Shown: positions 14,104 through 14,174 of the stretch, one piece after another | Numbering within the stretch: the stretch's first letter is position 1 | Layout of the letters: each line of letters begins with the position of its first letter | Source of the DNA: an uncultured Clostridia bacterium | Lineage (GTDB): Bacteria > Bacillota > Clostridia > TANB77 > CAG-508 | Direction: 5' to 3' | Length of the DNA: 14,174 bases | NCBI GenBank assembly: GCA_944386315.1 | Contig: CALXAS010000020.1 | Span: 1-14,174, forward strand | Program-made: the position numbers and the translations under genes | The notes under the pieces: generated by a model | What the model was told of the DNA's origin: nothing | Databases searched by the model: none | The model's input: only the letters and a program-made list of their open reading frames with translations

Positions 14104-14174
14104 ATATATTAGGAAAGTAAAGCAATTTGTTTTAAATTTAAATAAAAAATGAAATTTTATGAAAAGTACTTGCG

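Noticed and set aside
1..14174. A new multi-gene defence or mobile system
   Set aside because: Apart from the cut-off Rpn-like gene and one orphan, every gene is a recognised housekeeping or metabolic family; no cluster of unknown genes, integrase, attachment sites or phage genes is present.

Overview
The window is AT-rich and reads as chromosomal DNA of a low-GC Bacillota, most likely a Clostridia relative (possibly gut-associated). Supporting signs are strong AGGAG-type ribosome binding sites, consensus SigA-type promoters, rho-independent terminators between units, an A-rich codon style, and protein variants usual in that group (clostridial-type Lon-like protease, GQKA-type alpha-glucan phosphorylase, short pyruvate kinase). 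The assignment is inferred from style and families, not from a marker gene.

Layout. (1) 1-516, + strand: the 3' end of an Rpn/PD-(D/E)XK nuclease-transposase family gene that starts outside the window. A bidirectional terminator at 598-643 separates it from (2) a minus-strand block, 4765 down to 645: tsaE, tsaB, rimI and a Lon-like AAA protease. tsaE and tsaB belong to the tRNA t6A37 pathway. The block is not one simple operon: a terminator hairpin overlaps the tsaE stop codon and tsaB has its own well-formed promoter. (3) A 206-base divergent region with a tsaE promoter, an inverted repeat and a consensus dinB promoter carrying a LexA-like half-site pair. (4) A plus-strand run: dinB (Y-family polymerase), folD (one-carbon metabolism), dprA plus an MFS permease as a close pair, then glgP (alpha-glucan phosphorylase) as a single-gene unit. 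(5) A 101-residue orphan on the minus strand at 12162-12467, convergent with glgP. (6) pyk (pyruvate kinase) on the plus strand with its own promoter and terminator.

How the genes work together. TsaE and TsaB are partners in the TsaBDE complex that finishes t6A; TsaD is not in the window. RimI (ribosomal protein or TsaD N-acetylation) is a common neighbour of these genes. DinB and DprA both handle DNA (lesion bypass, and loading of RecA on single strands). GlgP releases glucose-1-phosphate from glycogen and Pyk closes glycolysis, but each has its own promoter. No rRNA, tRNA, CRISPR, prophage or complete mobile element was seen, and there is no gene-free stretch over 300 bases. I found no convincing new multi-gene system. 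The most interesting points are regulatory (dinB operator, tsaE/tsaB transcription split, two hairpins around tsaE with a shared motif, a hairpin covering the dprA ribosome binding site) plus the orphan protein. Two start codons (glgP, pyk) should be moved downstream of the longest possible frame.
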